From Tetrahymena elliotti 4EA (taxonomy: Eukaryota > Ciliophora > Oligohymenophorea > Hymenostomatida > Tetrahymenidae): a stretch of 64,000 nt of DNA. The position numbers and the translations under genes were made by a program. Shown here piece after piece: positions 1 through 10,920 of the stretch. The number at the start of each line of letters is the position of its first letter. Position 1 is the first letter of the stretch. The stretch spans positions 729,497-793,496 of the forward strand of contig JH720315.1 in the NCBI GenBank assembly GCA_000231825.2, read 5' to 3'. The notes beneath the pieces are model-generated. The model was not told where the DNA came from, did not search any database, and saw only the letters and a list, made by a program, of their open reading frames with translations.

Positions 1-300
1 TGCTTGAAAGATTTTACACTTAAACAAATGTGTTCAATTTCTTTTTATATTTAAAATAGGTTGTAAGAAATATGCTTGAAAGATTTTACACTTAAACAAA
101 TGTCCTCAATTTCTTTTTATATATAAAATAGCAAGTAAGAAATATGCATGAAATATTTTACACTTAAACAAATGTGCTCAATTTCTTTGTCTATATAAAA
201 TAGGATGTAAGAAATATGCTTGAAAGATTTTACACTTTAACAAATGTGCTCAATTTCTTTTATCTTTAAAATAGCCAGTAAGAAATATGCTTAAACTATT
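1..300 (+). repeat. Tandem ~71-bp repeats, each an intron plus one codon
   Basis: Four to five near-identical units with periods of 72, 72, 71 and 71 bp open the window. Each runs from GTAAG through a conserved TTTTACACTTAAACAAATG core to AAAATAG. The three bases between units vary (GTT, CAA, GAT, CCA) while the flanks are conserved, so the unit amplified here is one intron plus its 3-nt spacer. Units further right keep only the end motifs. The array probably continues beyond the left edge. Confidence 0.85.
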
Positions 301-3300
301 TAAGGCTGAAAAATATTGAATTTATTTTTATAAAATAACAATTAGGATGTAAAAGTAAAAAAGGGTGAATAAAATAAGAAATATTTTAAATTAAATAAAG
401 ATAGTAGGAATTTCAAATAATATTAAGTTTAGATTGAAAAACTATTTTATGAAAATAATAAAACCAAGCAAGTAAATTCTTAGAAAAAAAAATTCATGTA
501 AAAACAAGCTAATTTATTAATAAAATAAAACCTAGCGAATAATTAATAAAAATAAATTAGAAATAATTTCAGTAAAAGTGGTTTCTATTTAACTTTAAAT
601 AGGAAGTAATATTTTATTCTTAGAGAAAATCATTTTGAAAGATTGATTAAAAAATGAATAATTTCATACTAATAAACTTAAAATAGCAAGTAGTAATTTA
701 ATCACTTAAAATGTGAGAAGACCTTCTTAAATACTAATTAATTAATAAAATTTAGAGAGTAAATTTTGAATTATTTAAAGCGATGGCAAATTAACTCAAT
801 ATTTATTTTAATAATTTAATAGACAGTAATTTTTGATTTGAGATGAAAAGTATGATTGAATATTTTTAAATACAAAATAGGATGTAAATTGTTTAAGCTA
901 TCAATAATGGTTAATCTTAAAATATAAAAATTGATATCATTAATATAGTGGGTATTTTATTAATTTTGGATAGCAAGCAAATATGAATTAATCTTCTAAA
1001 TATTTTTATTTAATACAGAAGGTAATTTAAGTTAACAATAAATTAGAAAATAATTTCATTTCAATTCTTTTCAATAAGGATGTAAGCTGAATTTGAGTAA
1101 TCTAAAAAATAGTTTACAAAATATATTTCAATATAGTTTGTAAATATTTGATAACAAGACACAAACCAATCAACAAAAATAAAAATTAAATAGATAGTAA
1201 AACATTTGATTAGTTAGAAAATAAAATGTGAATATTATTAATTTAATTAAAATAGCAAGTATTTAGTTTACAGCTTTACTGAAAAATAATTTAAAAAACC
1301 ATATTAAAATAAAATTAACAAATAGAGATTTCAAGTATAATTTCATTTATCAGTTTCCTCATCGCATAAACCAAACAAAATATTAGAGGAGAGTAAGATT
1401 TAAGAATAAGAAATAATGAATCTAAATATTAATTAAAAACCAAATTAGCTTGTAAATAAATCCAAAATTTAATTTTAATAGATTAAAAAATGTTTATTTG
1501 TAAAATAAATAGATAGTATAGCAAAATTCCCAATAATTTTGATTTACTAATGCTAAAATTTCAAACAGGAAGTAATTTATTTAATTACTTATTTTTTTTA
1601 AATTATGTTCAAACATCTAACTAACTTACTAATTCACTAGCATGTAAAATATCTTTGAATTTTTTTCAATAATGATCAAATCTATTAACACTGACTCATA
1701 ATAGGAAGTAAACTACTTATTATTAATTAAAAGATTTGTCCATAATGTACAAAAATAAATAATATATTAAAATAGAATGTAATTTTTAAAGAAGACAATC
1801 TTTAATGCAATATTCTCTTTAATACCATAAGGATGTAAACAATCAAAATTAGATTAAGATCAATTAAGTTTCATAATTTCTTTAGGGACAAGTAATTAAT
1901 AATTTTTGCTATTTTGCTACTTAAATGAGAAATAAAATAACTGATTATAAAGGAAGTATAAAGAATAATTGATGCTTTTTAATAGTCATTTATTGATATT
2001 AAATTAGTGGTTAACAGTAATAAAGTTTTAACTGAGTTAATTAAGTGATATATTTTGGAATTATTAAATAAGGCAAATGTATGCATTTATTTAAATTTCT
2101 CAAGCAAACTAATAGTTAATAAATCTTTATTTTTTCAATAGAGGGTAATTAATTAATATTAATTGAATATTTACAATATTTAGTATAATTTGCTTTATTT
2201 AAAATAAATAGAGTGTAATATTAATAATTTGATAATTCATTTTATTTGGAATTCTAAATATGATTGATCTTCTTCTAACAAACAAACAAATCTCATATAA
2301 ATAAAAGAGTGTAGATCTATTTAAGATTTAAAGTTTTACTTTTTCACAAATATTTTATTTTAAATAAATAAATAGCTCGTAAAAATATAAAAATCTTTTA
2401 AGAGAATTGTCCAATAGTTAATAAACAAAATTAAAATTAATGAATAGACTGTAAGGCTATTACTGAATTAGTGAAATTAAATTAATTAAAATCTAAAAAT
2501 AGAATGTAATCCCTTTTATACAAATTCAATTTTCAAAAAGTTGGCTTAATTTTAGTTTCTGATTGATTTATTTATTATTAAAAAAGGATGTAATCTTAAT
2601 TCTCCAGCAAGAAAGATATAAAAACATGAAATTAAATATATCTTTATAAAGAGGGTATTCTTTTTAAGTTATTTCAGATACATTTAAATTAGAGATTAAA
2701 TATATTCATTATTCATTCTTTAATCTTTCTTTACAGATAGTAATTTATTTTACAACTATTTTAACAACATTTCTTAACTAAATCTTTTTTATAATATAAA
2801 AGAAAGTAAAATTATTGAATAAAACTAAATTGATTATAAGGTGTAATTGTTAAAATAATCTAAACAGACAGTAAATAGATAAATAATTAGATTACTTCTC
2901 TTACTTGAATAATTCATTATCAAGTTTAATTTTTCAAAAAAAAAGATTGTAAATTGTTAATAATTAAAATTATTTATATTTATTTACTTTATTAATCAAA
3001 ATAGTTAGTAAAATTTTAAAATTTTGAAGATTAAAGCAAAAAAGGAAAATTTCAAATTAAAAATAGTTGGAAGTAATACTTTAAAATTATTTAAATGAAA
3101 AGATGATAAAATAATAATTAATATAATAAATAGCTCTAAGTAAAACACAAAAAGAATTTGAATCCCAATAAATTGAACAAACTTATACTATATAAATAGG
3201 CCTGAGTAATATATTTGAATATTTTTATGTCCAAAAGCCAATTAATAAACTTAAATATATAAAAAGCACATGGTAGTATTTTTTAAAATTTCACATCGAA

Positions 3301-4438
3301 GAAGAAATTCTAGATAAATAGATTCTAAATGTCTATTTTAAAAAATTGTAATACTTTTTGAGTTCAAAAATTAAAGGAATCTTTAACTAAAAATTAACTT
3401 AGAAATAAACAGGACAGAGTAATTATTCTTATCTTAGCAGCTCCATACTTAAAAATAAAATATTTACTTTTTATTAAAATAGGCTGTAATAAATTGAAAT
3501 ATTGTGTGAATATCAAATAAATACTAAAGGCTTATTTATTATTTAATTTAGAAAGTAAATTTTTATTCTGAAGATAATTCTATAATACTAAGAAAATAAA
3601 ATAACAAAAATAAAAATTATCTAAAAAGCTGGTAAGACTTTATCTATTTGTTAAAGATCATGAATGTGCTTTTTATTGTTTAATATTATAGCGAGTAAGA
3701 ATTTATCTCAATTGATTAAGAAGAACATAAAAATGACGTTAATTCAATAGATAGTAAATAAATTTTGAATAACTTTTAAAAACTAACACATTTATAAATA
3801 TCTTATAATTTAAAAAGCGAGTAGAAATTTTGAAAAGGACATTTATTCAACATAACTTTAAAAATAGGCTGTAAATAAAATTAAAATTATACTGATTTAA
3901 ATAGATCATAATTACTTTTAATACTAGATTGTAAGAAAAAATAAATTATTTATTGATGATTGATAGTCAGATTCAACAAGCTTAACTTCTAAAAATAGCT
4001 GGTATTTAACTATAATTTTTGCAGATAATAATCATTCTTAATTCTAGATTGTAAGAAATATTGATGATTGTTAGTTAGCCAGACTTAACAAATTTTATTT
4101 CTAAAAATAGTTGGTAATTAATTATTATATTTTTTGGAAATAATATTAATTAACTGGCTATCTTGATTCGATTTAATCAGTTTAAACAAGAAATTTGAAA
4201 ATAATAAGGCTAAATATTTCTATAAAAATTTAGAGTAAATAAACATAGAAATTTCAAACAGAATAATTTAACCATTTATTTACAAATTATAGAGAGTAAA
4301 TTCTAAACTATTAGATCGATTTTATATAATATAGAAATATTTATAATAAAAATATGCTAGATTGACTAAACTTGTTTGTACTCATAGATTCAAGAGACAA
4401 AGAAATAAGATGAGGAATCACACACAGACAGACAATGA
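1..4438 (+). CDS. Chain of 3n-nt micro-exons (putative gene, 5' partial)
   Basis: About 4.3 kb is built from units of roughly 50-95 bp that begin GTAA/GTAT/GTAG and end TAG, AAG or CAG, the local intron form. Between consecutive units lie only 3, 6 or 9 nt. I count 61 clean cases: 51 of 3 nt, eight of 6 nt (for example 1387-1392, 1886-1891, 3067-3072, 3134-3139) and two of 9 nt (1326-1334, 2008-2016). First examples: GTT 60-62, CAA 132-134, GAT 204-206, CCA 275-277. Joined in phase 0 they give an ordinary-looking residue mix and no TGA until GCCTGA at 3200-3205. A last exon at 4361-4438 is open in phase 0, rich in Gln/Glu/Lys/Asp, and ends in TGA. Irregular spots lie near 536, 3322 and 4181-4234, so a full reading frame is not established. 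It could be an extremely intron-rich gene, a decayed one, or a repeat that mimics splice sites. The product is unknown. Confidence 0.5.
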
Positions 4439-5265
4439 ATAGAATATTATTATTAAATAAAATATGTAAATAAGTTATATAATATGAAATATGTAATTGA
4501 TTTAATTATTATATGCTTTATATTTTGTAAACTTAATTTAACAATAATTTTTTTCTTTTTTTTTATTCTTTCCTATTTCGATTAAATATTTTTTTGCTGC
4601 TATCACCATAATTTTTTTTATGACCTATCACTTTATTTTTATCTAAAAAGTCAGTCAAAGAATTCTAAATTTTGAAAATTTTTTTTGTGATCAAAATTTT
4701 AAAAAATAGCAATTAATATTTTTAATATGGTGTTTAAAATTATAGAAAATAAATATGAGAAAAGTTCCAAAACTTTTGAATTAAAAATTAATTTATGAAT
4801 GAAAAAATTTTAATTTCATTATGAGAAATCACATGACAATTTTTTTAGAAGTAAAAGCAATAAAAGATTAATAGAGACTAGTTGAGATTATGAAGCTAAA
4901 AAATATGGAAATGTTTTGAGTTAGCAATAAAAACCAATAGACACTAGTTGAAATAAGATAATAATAGAAAGAGGTATTAATTGTTTTAATGATTTGCAAA
5001 TAAAAGGTAAAATTAATATTCAAAACTTTAAAGCCTTTTTGGAGTTTAAGAAGATGGCTTTAGAGTTTATTTAAATGATTTATCAAATAGCGATTAACAG
5101 CTTTTAAGATTAATTGAAATGATGTCATCATAAATAGGCTAATTATAATATAATTAGTGGAGTGTATTTAGTTTGGAATAAAGGGTTAATAATATTATTA
5201 GATTTCAATAAATAATATTATTAAAATAAAAAAATACCTTAATATTTGTTTTTGAGATTGATATC
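4439..5265. other. AT-rich spacer, no gene seen
   Basis: Poly-T and poly-A runs with no reading frame of coding character on either strand. It lies between the end of the micro-exon chain and the start of the LRR gene and presumably holds the LRR gene's promoter, but no motif can be named. Confidence 0.5.
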
Positions 5266-6755
5266 ATGGGAAAAAGCCAAAGTAAAAAAATACAAGAAAA
5301 AGAGTAAAGTTTTTGTGGACTTGTTAATTAAAATGCAGATAAAAGCAGCAAATAAAGGGAAGTTTAGGCCATTATAAATGAGTTTTTCTCTAAATCATAG
5401 GAATATATTTGCCTCTAAAATTTAGTTGATTTCAGCAGTTATATAGTATTCGGTTGTTACAGCTATAAAAAAATGAAGATTGTTGCTGTTTATTTTGAGC
5501 AAATACTAGGAGAAGGTGAAATTGAAAATGATAAACAAAAAACAAAATTTGAGGAAGTATGCAAAGGGTATGTAGAAAAGGCATAATTTCAAGGATGTTT
5601 TGAGTCTACTATACTTAGGAAATGCTATGATATTTATGAAATTGAAATAGATGCTGTATTTAAGCAATTAAATATGGAAGATCTTTAAAGTGAGGATTCT
5701 TCATCTATAAAAAATCTCTTCATTGAGTAAAATTGATTGTTTGTTTGCCAATTTGAATATTTAAAAATATTTAGTTTATTTCAAAGGGAAAAACAATAAA
5801 AGAATGATTTTGATTTGAAGAGTGTTTGCAATAAAAAAATTGATTTGTTTTAGTTAGGCATCAATTTTGGGTAAATTTATTTACAGTCTTATTTTTTAAT
5901 AATATTATTAATTAATAGAAACAATCAGAGAGGAACTATATAGCTCAGTAACTTAAATTAATTTCTTTTGTAATAACAAAGCATAATTAGCTTCTCATTC
6001 AAGCAGCAGTAAATATTAATTTCCATCATAAAGAAATTCATTCATATTTCAATTATAAAAAGAGGATTCAATTTAACAAAGACTACTCTCTAACAACTCT
6101 TAAATATCCTAAACAAAAACACTGATCTAAAATGCATAGATATTGAGCTCAAGTAAATTGACATAATTCTTTGTTATCTAGCATAATAAACTAACATTTT
6201 TTAATAAAAGATATAGCCAAATAGATTCCTCTACTCTTAGACAACTCACTGAAGCTATCTAAAAATGCAGAAAGCTTCTTGTCTTGAAACTAGATTTAGC
6301 GTAAACAAAATATTAATTTATTTAAAATATTTTATTTATTTTGTTTGTTCAATAAAAAAGATTAAATAATATTTGCAAATCTGGAATAAATAAATCATCT
6401 TAATTCTTTGGAATGTGCTCTCAGCTTTAATCTCTAAGTCTATCTTTTAAGTAATATTTTTAAAGACAACTTTGACTAAAATTTTGAAAATTTTTATTAA
6501 GATCAAACAGAATTCTGTCAGAAGGAATGCAATTAATTTCATAAAATATGCAAAAGCTTGTGAATTTAAGAGACCTTTATCTTGATTTCAGGTAAATTGA
6601 GATAAATATTTCTTATTATAAAAAGTAAATAAAATTAAAATCAAAAAGTGAATGTGGAATCATAAATGGGGTTGAAAAAATTGGACTTAGTTTATAAAAT
6701 TGCAAGCAAATTTCTCATTTAAAGCTCTGTTTTAGGTAATAAAATAACAAATAGA

Positions 6756-6786
<31 letters not shown>

Positions 6787-7469
6787 AATAATAAAATTAA
6801 AATTAAGATACAACAAATTAAGATCTGAGGATTGTGTTATTCTTATGAAATACATTAATAATATAGAGAGCATAATTTCATTGTCTTTAGATTATTAGTA
6901 AATTATTTCTTTTTATATTAATTTATTAATTTTTCTTTAATAATATCTAAGGGATTGTTAACTAAACAGCTAGGATGTTATTCATTTTGTAAAGTTAATT
7001 AAAAACTAAAAGGAACTCACAGAATTAGACTTAAATTTGAAGTAAATTCAATATTGGACAAAACCTTTGTTAATTTAATTATTATTAAAAAGATAAAATA
7101 ATATAGAATGTGATACCGCTTAGGCAATCATAAATGAACTCTCTGCACTTAAAAACCTAAAGTCGCTGTCTCTTGATATAAAGTAATTTTTTATTCTTCT
7201 AGACTAACCTTTAATTTTTTTTCTAATTTTAACAGATAGAATCAGATTTTAAGCTCCACTTTAGAAAAAATCAGAAGAACAGCTAAGTTTTAGTCATTGA
7301 TTAAAATGAGTTTTGGAATCAAGTAAGCATTTTGCAATAATTTAGCAATTTTATTGATTTATTTTGCTTAAATAATAGATAAAACGATTGCCATTAGAAT
7401 GTATTAAACAAATTCTACTCAGCCATAAAAAAAAATATTAGGTTAGTTAACTTTCAAGTAATAAACTGA
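5266..7469 (+). CDS. N-myristoylatable leucine-rich-repeat protein
   Basis: Twelve exons: 5266-5726, 5775-5870, 5919-6152, 6211-6300, 6361-6450, 6502-6591, 6649-6735, 6823-6897, 6952-7041, 7093-7182, 7236-7322, 7379-7469. They join in one frame to 526 residues ending in TGA. Every intron is GTAA...AG, 48-87 bp. The protein starts MGKSQS, which fits the N-myristoylation rule (Gly2, Ser6), so membrane attachment is likely. Residues 1-154 (exon 1) are not recognised. Exons 4-11 each encode about 25-30 residues with an LRR pattern such as LVNLRDLYLDF, LKNLKSLSLDI and KELTELDLNL, resembling ribonuclease-inhibitor-type repeats. All internal exons begin on the third base of a codon, so each is a removable cassette. 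The partner is unknown. It is probably a protein-interaction scaffold. The start is the only in-frame ATG before the exon-1 coding stretch. Confidence 0.85.
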
Positions 7470-8525
7470 CAGATAAACATTATTTATACTATTAACATCA
7501 CTAATTAAAAAACACAAAAAAACTATAACTAAAACTAAAATACTACCTTACTAACAAACTAAACTAAATTATCTATTTATTTATGTATTTATATTATCAA
7601 ACTACTAATAAATTCAATTAATCAAATAAAATCTTTCTTAGCATGATTTTTATTACATTAAAATATCAATTGACTCTTTTATTCATAAATCTTTCCTCAA
7701 AAGTTGTTTTGCAAGCCAATTTTATTTAACTTTCTTTATTAACCAACCATCTATTTGCGTATTTTAAATTAAAAATCCATTTTTTAGTAAAAAATAATAA
7801 AATTTCTTAAAAATATTGTTTTGATTTACGAACTTTTAAAATATTCCTTAAAATAAACTAATTCTATTTAATACTTTTTTTTGAAAATATTATTAAATTT
7901 TAAATAATTTTTGCAATCAACAAATATTAAAAAAATGATTCAAAAATTACCCTGTAATTTTATAGTTTGATCAATAACTTTTTTTATTAGCTAATTTCAT
8001 TTTATTGAGTATAATCAAATATAATTTATTAGATAAACAAAATGCTGAAGCAAGGATAAAATAAATTGAAGCAATTTCTATTTCAAAGGTAAATTGATAA
8101 AATAAGTTATTTTTTATGTACAACTTGGATGAGTAAGTAAATAATTAAATAGAAAATTTATATAAATTAAGGGATTATGATTAAATTAATTTTATTAGTT
8201 TTTAAAGAATTTTTGCAATCAATTAACATTAATAAAATAATTAAGAAATTAATTACCCTCCCTGCATTTTTATAAATAGATCACTTTAAAATTAGTAAAA
8301 TTTTATTTTGTTGAATGAAATAAAATATGATTTATTAGATATACAAAATATTTAAAGGACTATAAAACAAATTGAAGTAATTTCTATTTCGAAGGTAAAT
8401 TAAATTAATTTTTATGTACAACTTGGTTGAGTAAATAATTATATAGACATATTTATATAAATTAAGAGATGATTTTTAAATGAATTGATTAATTAATGAT
8501 TGAATAATTTTCAAAAAGTAGCTGC
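7470..8525. repeat. Spacer with a diverged ~280-bp direct repeat
   Basis: Between two genes that converge here, about 7890-8173 and 8197-8471 are diverged copies of one sequence. They share TTTTTGCAATCAA, ATTTATTAGAT, ATTGAAG.AATTTCTATTTC and TTATGTACAACTTGG, each in the same order. No coding frame was recognised in either copy. The shared blocks suggest a duplicated 3' flank or an old mobile element. Confidence 0.6.
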
Positions 8526-10038
8526 TCATTTTAAAGTGTTTTTTTCTTTTTGAAACATATCAACTTCCTTGATAAATGAATCTATTCCATCAAATTCAGC
8601 TCCTAATTCTTCGTATTCTTTCCAATCTCCTCTCATACCTTGGAGCAAGTCTCTAAGACTAAAGAGATCATTATCTAATTCTTAACATTCTTTTTTGATA
8701 TTAACAATTTAATTAGAGAGTTGGTGTTCTTCCTCTTCTATGTAATTTTACTCATAATAATCAGTATAGTCTTATAAAATTTATTAATCTTCATTATTAT
8801 CATCATCATCACCTTCTTCTTCGCTATTATCACTATCATCAAAGCTTTCTATTCCTGTATAATTTTCGTTGTACTCTGGTAATTCCTTCCTTTCCTGCTT
8901 ACTTTTTTTGTTTTTTTATTTCTTTTTTTATTAATAAACTGACCCTTCTACTTTAAATTCAGTTGTTTTTAGCTCAGCTTTATCCTTTTCCTTCTTCATG
9001 ATTTCATTCTAAAAAGGAGTATAAAAAATAACTTTTTTTTCTTGCTTTGACTATTAAGAATTATAATTGGTACTATTAACATTCTATGATACTTCATTAA
9101 CATTTTTTGGAACTAATGATTATGTGTGGTTATTAAATCTAATTATATTATCTTTTTTATCACTTAAACTATTGATTGCTTGTATATTTGCAATATTGCT
9201 GTTTATTTAATAATTTACATTTAATGTTTTAGAATCACTTATTATTTTCTTTGGAGTTATTGTATTTTATGCATTCATTATTTTATTGAAATTATTCTTA
9301 CTACGAATGACATTACTATTCTAGTCTATTTAGTCTAAAATATTTGTCAAAAAAGGAGCTTTATGTATTTATTTCTATGTATCTTCATTCATATTTTCTT
9401 ATTAAATGCTATTTGAAAAACTTGAATTCAAATTACTCTTACTCTTATTAACTTTTTCATTTGCACCACTGCCTTAAAAACTAACATTATGATTATTTCT
9501 AATATTTTTATATGAATTAACTGGCTTGCTCTAATTTAAATAATAAAAAATCAACTCAAATATACATATAAAATGATTGTTTTACTTGAGAAATAGTTGA
9601 CCCAAGCAATACCTTATCCGATTTGCCTTTATTTAAATTGATTTAATCTCCACAAATATCTGATAAAAACTACTCATCAGTCATATCATCATCTTCTAAC
9701 AAGGTTCTTTAATTTAATTGATTTATAGAATTCCTCTTGCTACTATTTCTAATTGAAGACTATTCAATGCTAAAAGATGAATTCATTGTTTTTTTATCAT
9801 TTTCCTTCCTAATTTTTAAGTCGCTATTTTCAACAACTCCAAATGATTTATTTAAGTTCTGATTCTCATCTCTATCATATTTATCTAGCTTTGAAAATAA
9901 ATTTTTTTTAAGCTACGAAATTGGATCTTCAACTTCAGAAATGCTCCTTTTCTTAAATGTTCTAACTGGAACCCTTTTATCATTCAAAGAGCTTATCTTT
10001 GAACTTAGTGGCTGTATTTATGGAAGCTTAGTAGCCAT
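8526..10038 (-). CDS. Acidic Asn/Ser-rich protein with C-terminal helical region
   Basis: Two exons on the minus strand (10038-9586 and 9530-8526) separated by a 55-bp GTAAAA...TTAG intron give 485 residues ending in TGA. The product starts MATKLPQIQPL and is rich in Asn, Ser, Lys and Gln through its first 350 residues. It then has a Lys-rich stretch, an acidic Asp/Glu/Asn tract near residue 380 and a C-terminal part rich in Glu and Leu that looks helical or coiled-coil. I recognise no catalytic motif, signal peptide or membrane segment. Low complexity and charge suggest a largely disordered nuclear or cytoskeletal protein. The function is unknown. It converges with the LRR gene ending at 7469. 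Confidence 0.8.
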
Positions 10039-10920
10039 AATATTTTTTATTATTCTTTATGATTATTGATATTAATGTTAATATCTCTCTCTCTTTCAGT
10101 TGAATATAATAATAACACTTCTTTATAATAAGAAATTAACGAATTCATTCAAACCAAAAATTCAATATTTCACCATTAGAAAAATTATTCCACAAATCTT
10201 CATTATAAACATTCGTTCATTCATTTATTATCTATTTAATTAATATTAATTAATTGCCTTAATTTGTACTCATTTCTGATTATTATAAATCAAATACTAC
10301 TACTTATCTTTTCATTCATTATAAGTATCTACAAATTTTTCTAGTTTTTTTTAAATTAATGTATTTTTCGATCCATTTGTTTGAAATTTCAATTTAAATT
10401 ATTTTAAAAATGTATTCAAAAATATTTTAATTTATAAATATAAGAAGGACTTATATAAAGTTCAAGTTGTGATTAAAACATTGTAAAGTTTTATGTTTGC
10501 AAATTAAAAAAAGTATCAATATTTTAATTTATAAATTATATAAATACTCATTATACAATAAAAATAGAGTATTTCTATGCATTTGAATAAAGCAAATTCA
10601 TTTTTAAAAAGTTTATTTCACTATATTAGAAATTAAAAAATTTATTGAAAGATTTTTATTTTTTTAAATTTTAAACAAGAATTTCTCCTATATTTTTGGT
10701 TTTTTCTAAATAAAAATTACTTCTAATAAAACCTTATCCATGTCATGAGAATTTTTAATATTTAAACTCAGTTTTACAATAACATTAAGCCAAAAATTAC
10801 TCTAAAACATAATTGAAAATGTATATTTTTGCCAGAAAAGAAAAATATTTCTAAAAAGTAAACAAACAAATTAGAAAATAAAAAATGAAAGGTTATCTTC
10901 TGGTTGGTGAAAAAAGTTTT
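10039..10920. other. Spacer, no gene seen
   Basis: AT-rich sequence between two minus-strand genes. It should hold the promoter of the acidic protein gene and the 3' end of the TMEM43-like gene. No recognisable element. Confidence 0.5.

Noticed and set aside
952..973. A 22-bp intron followed by a CAA micro-exon with a GC donor
   Set aside because: Too short. The 67-bp intron 952-1018 fits the local length range and gives a normal AAG exon.
2841..2846. Extra micro-exon at TATAAGGTGTAATT
   Set aside because: It would need introns of 35 and 25 bp and a 2-nt exon. The 62-bp intron 2806-2867 is the simpler reading.
4234..4234. One-nucleotide exon (TTTAG-A-GTAAAT)
   Set aside because: Breaks the multiple-of-three rule. 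A 54-nt exon from 4181 uses the same donor, although it has its own problem.
1..4300. CRISPR-like array (regular repeats with short variable spacers)
   Set aside because: The variable parts are 3-9 nt, the long parts diverge freely, and the genome is eukaryotic. The conserved ends are splice-site-like, not CRISPR repeats.
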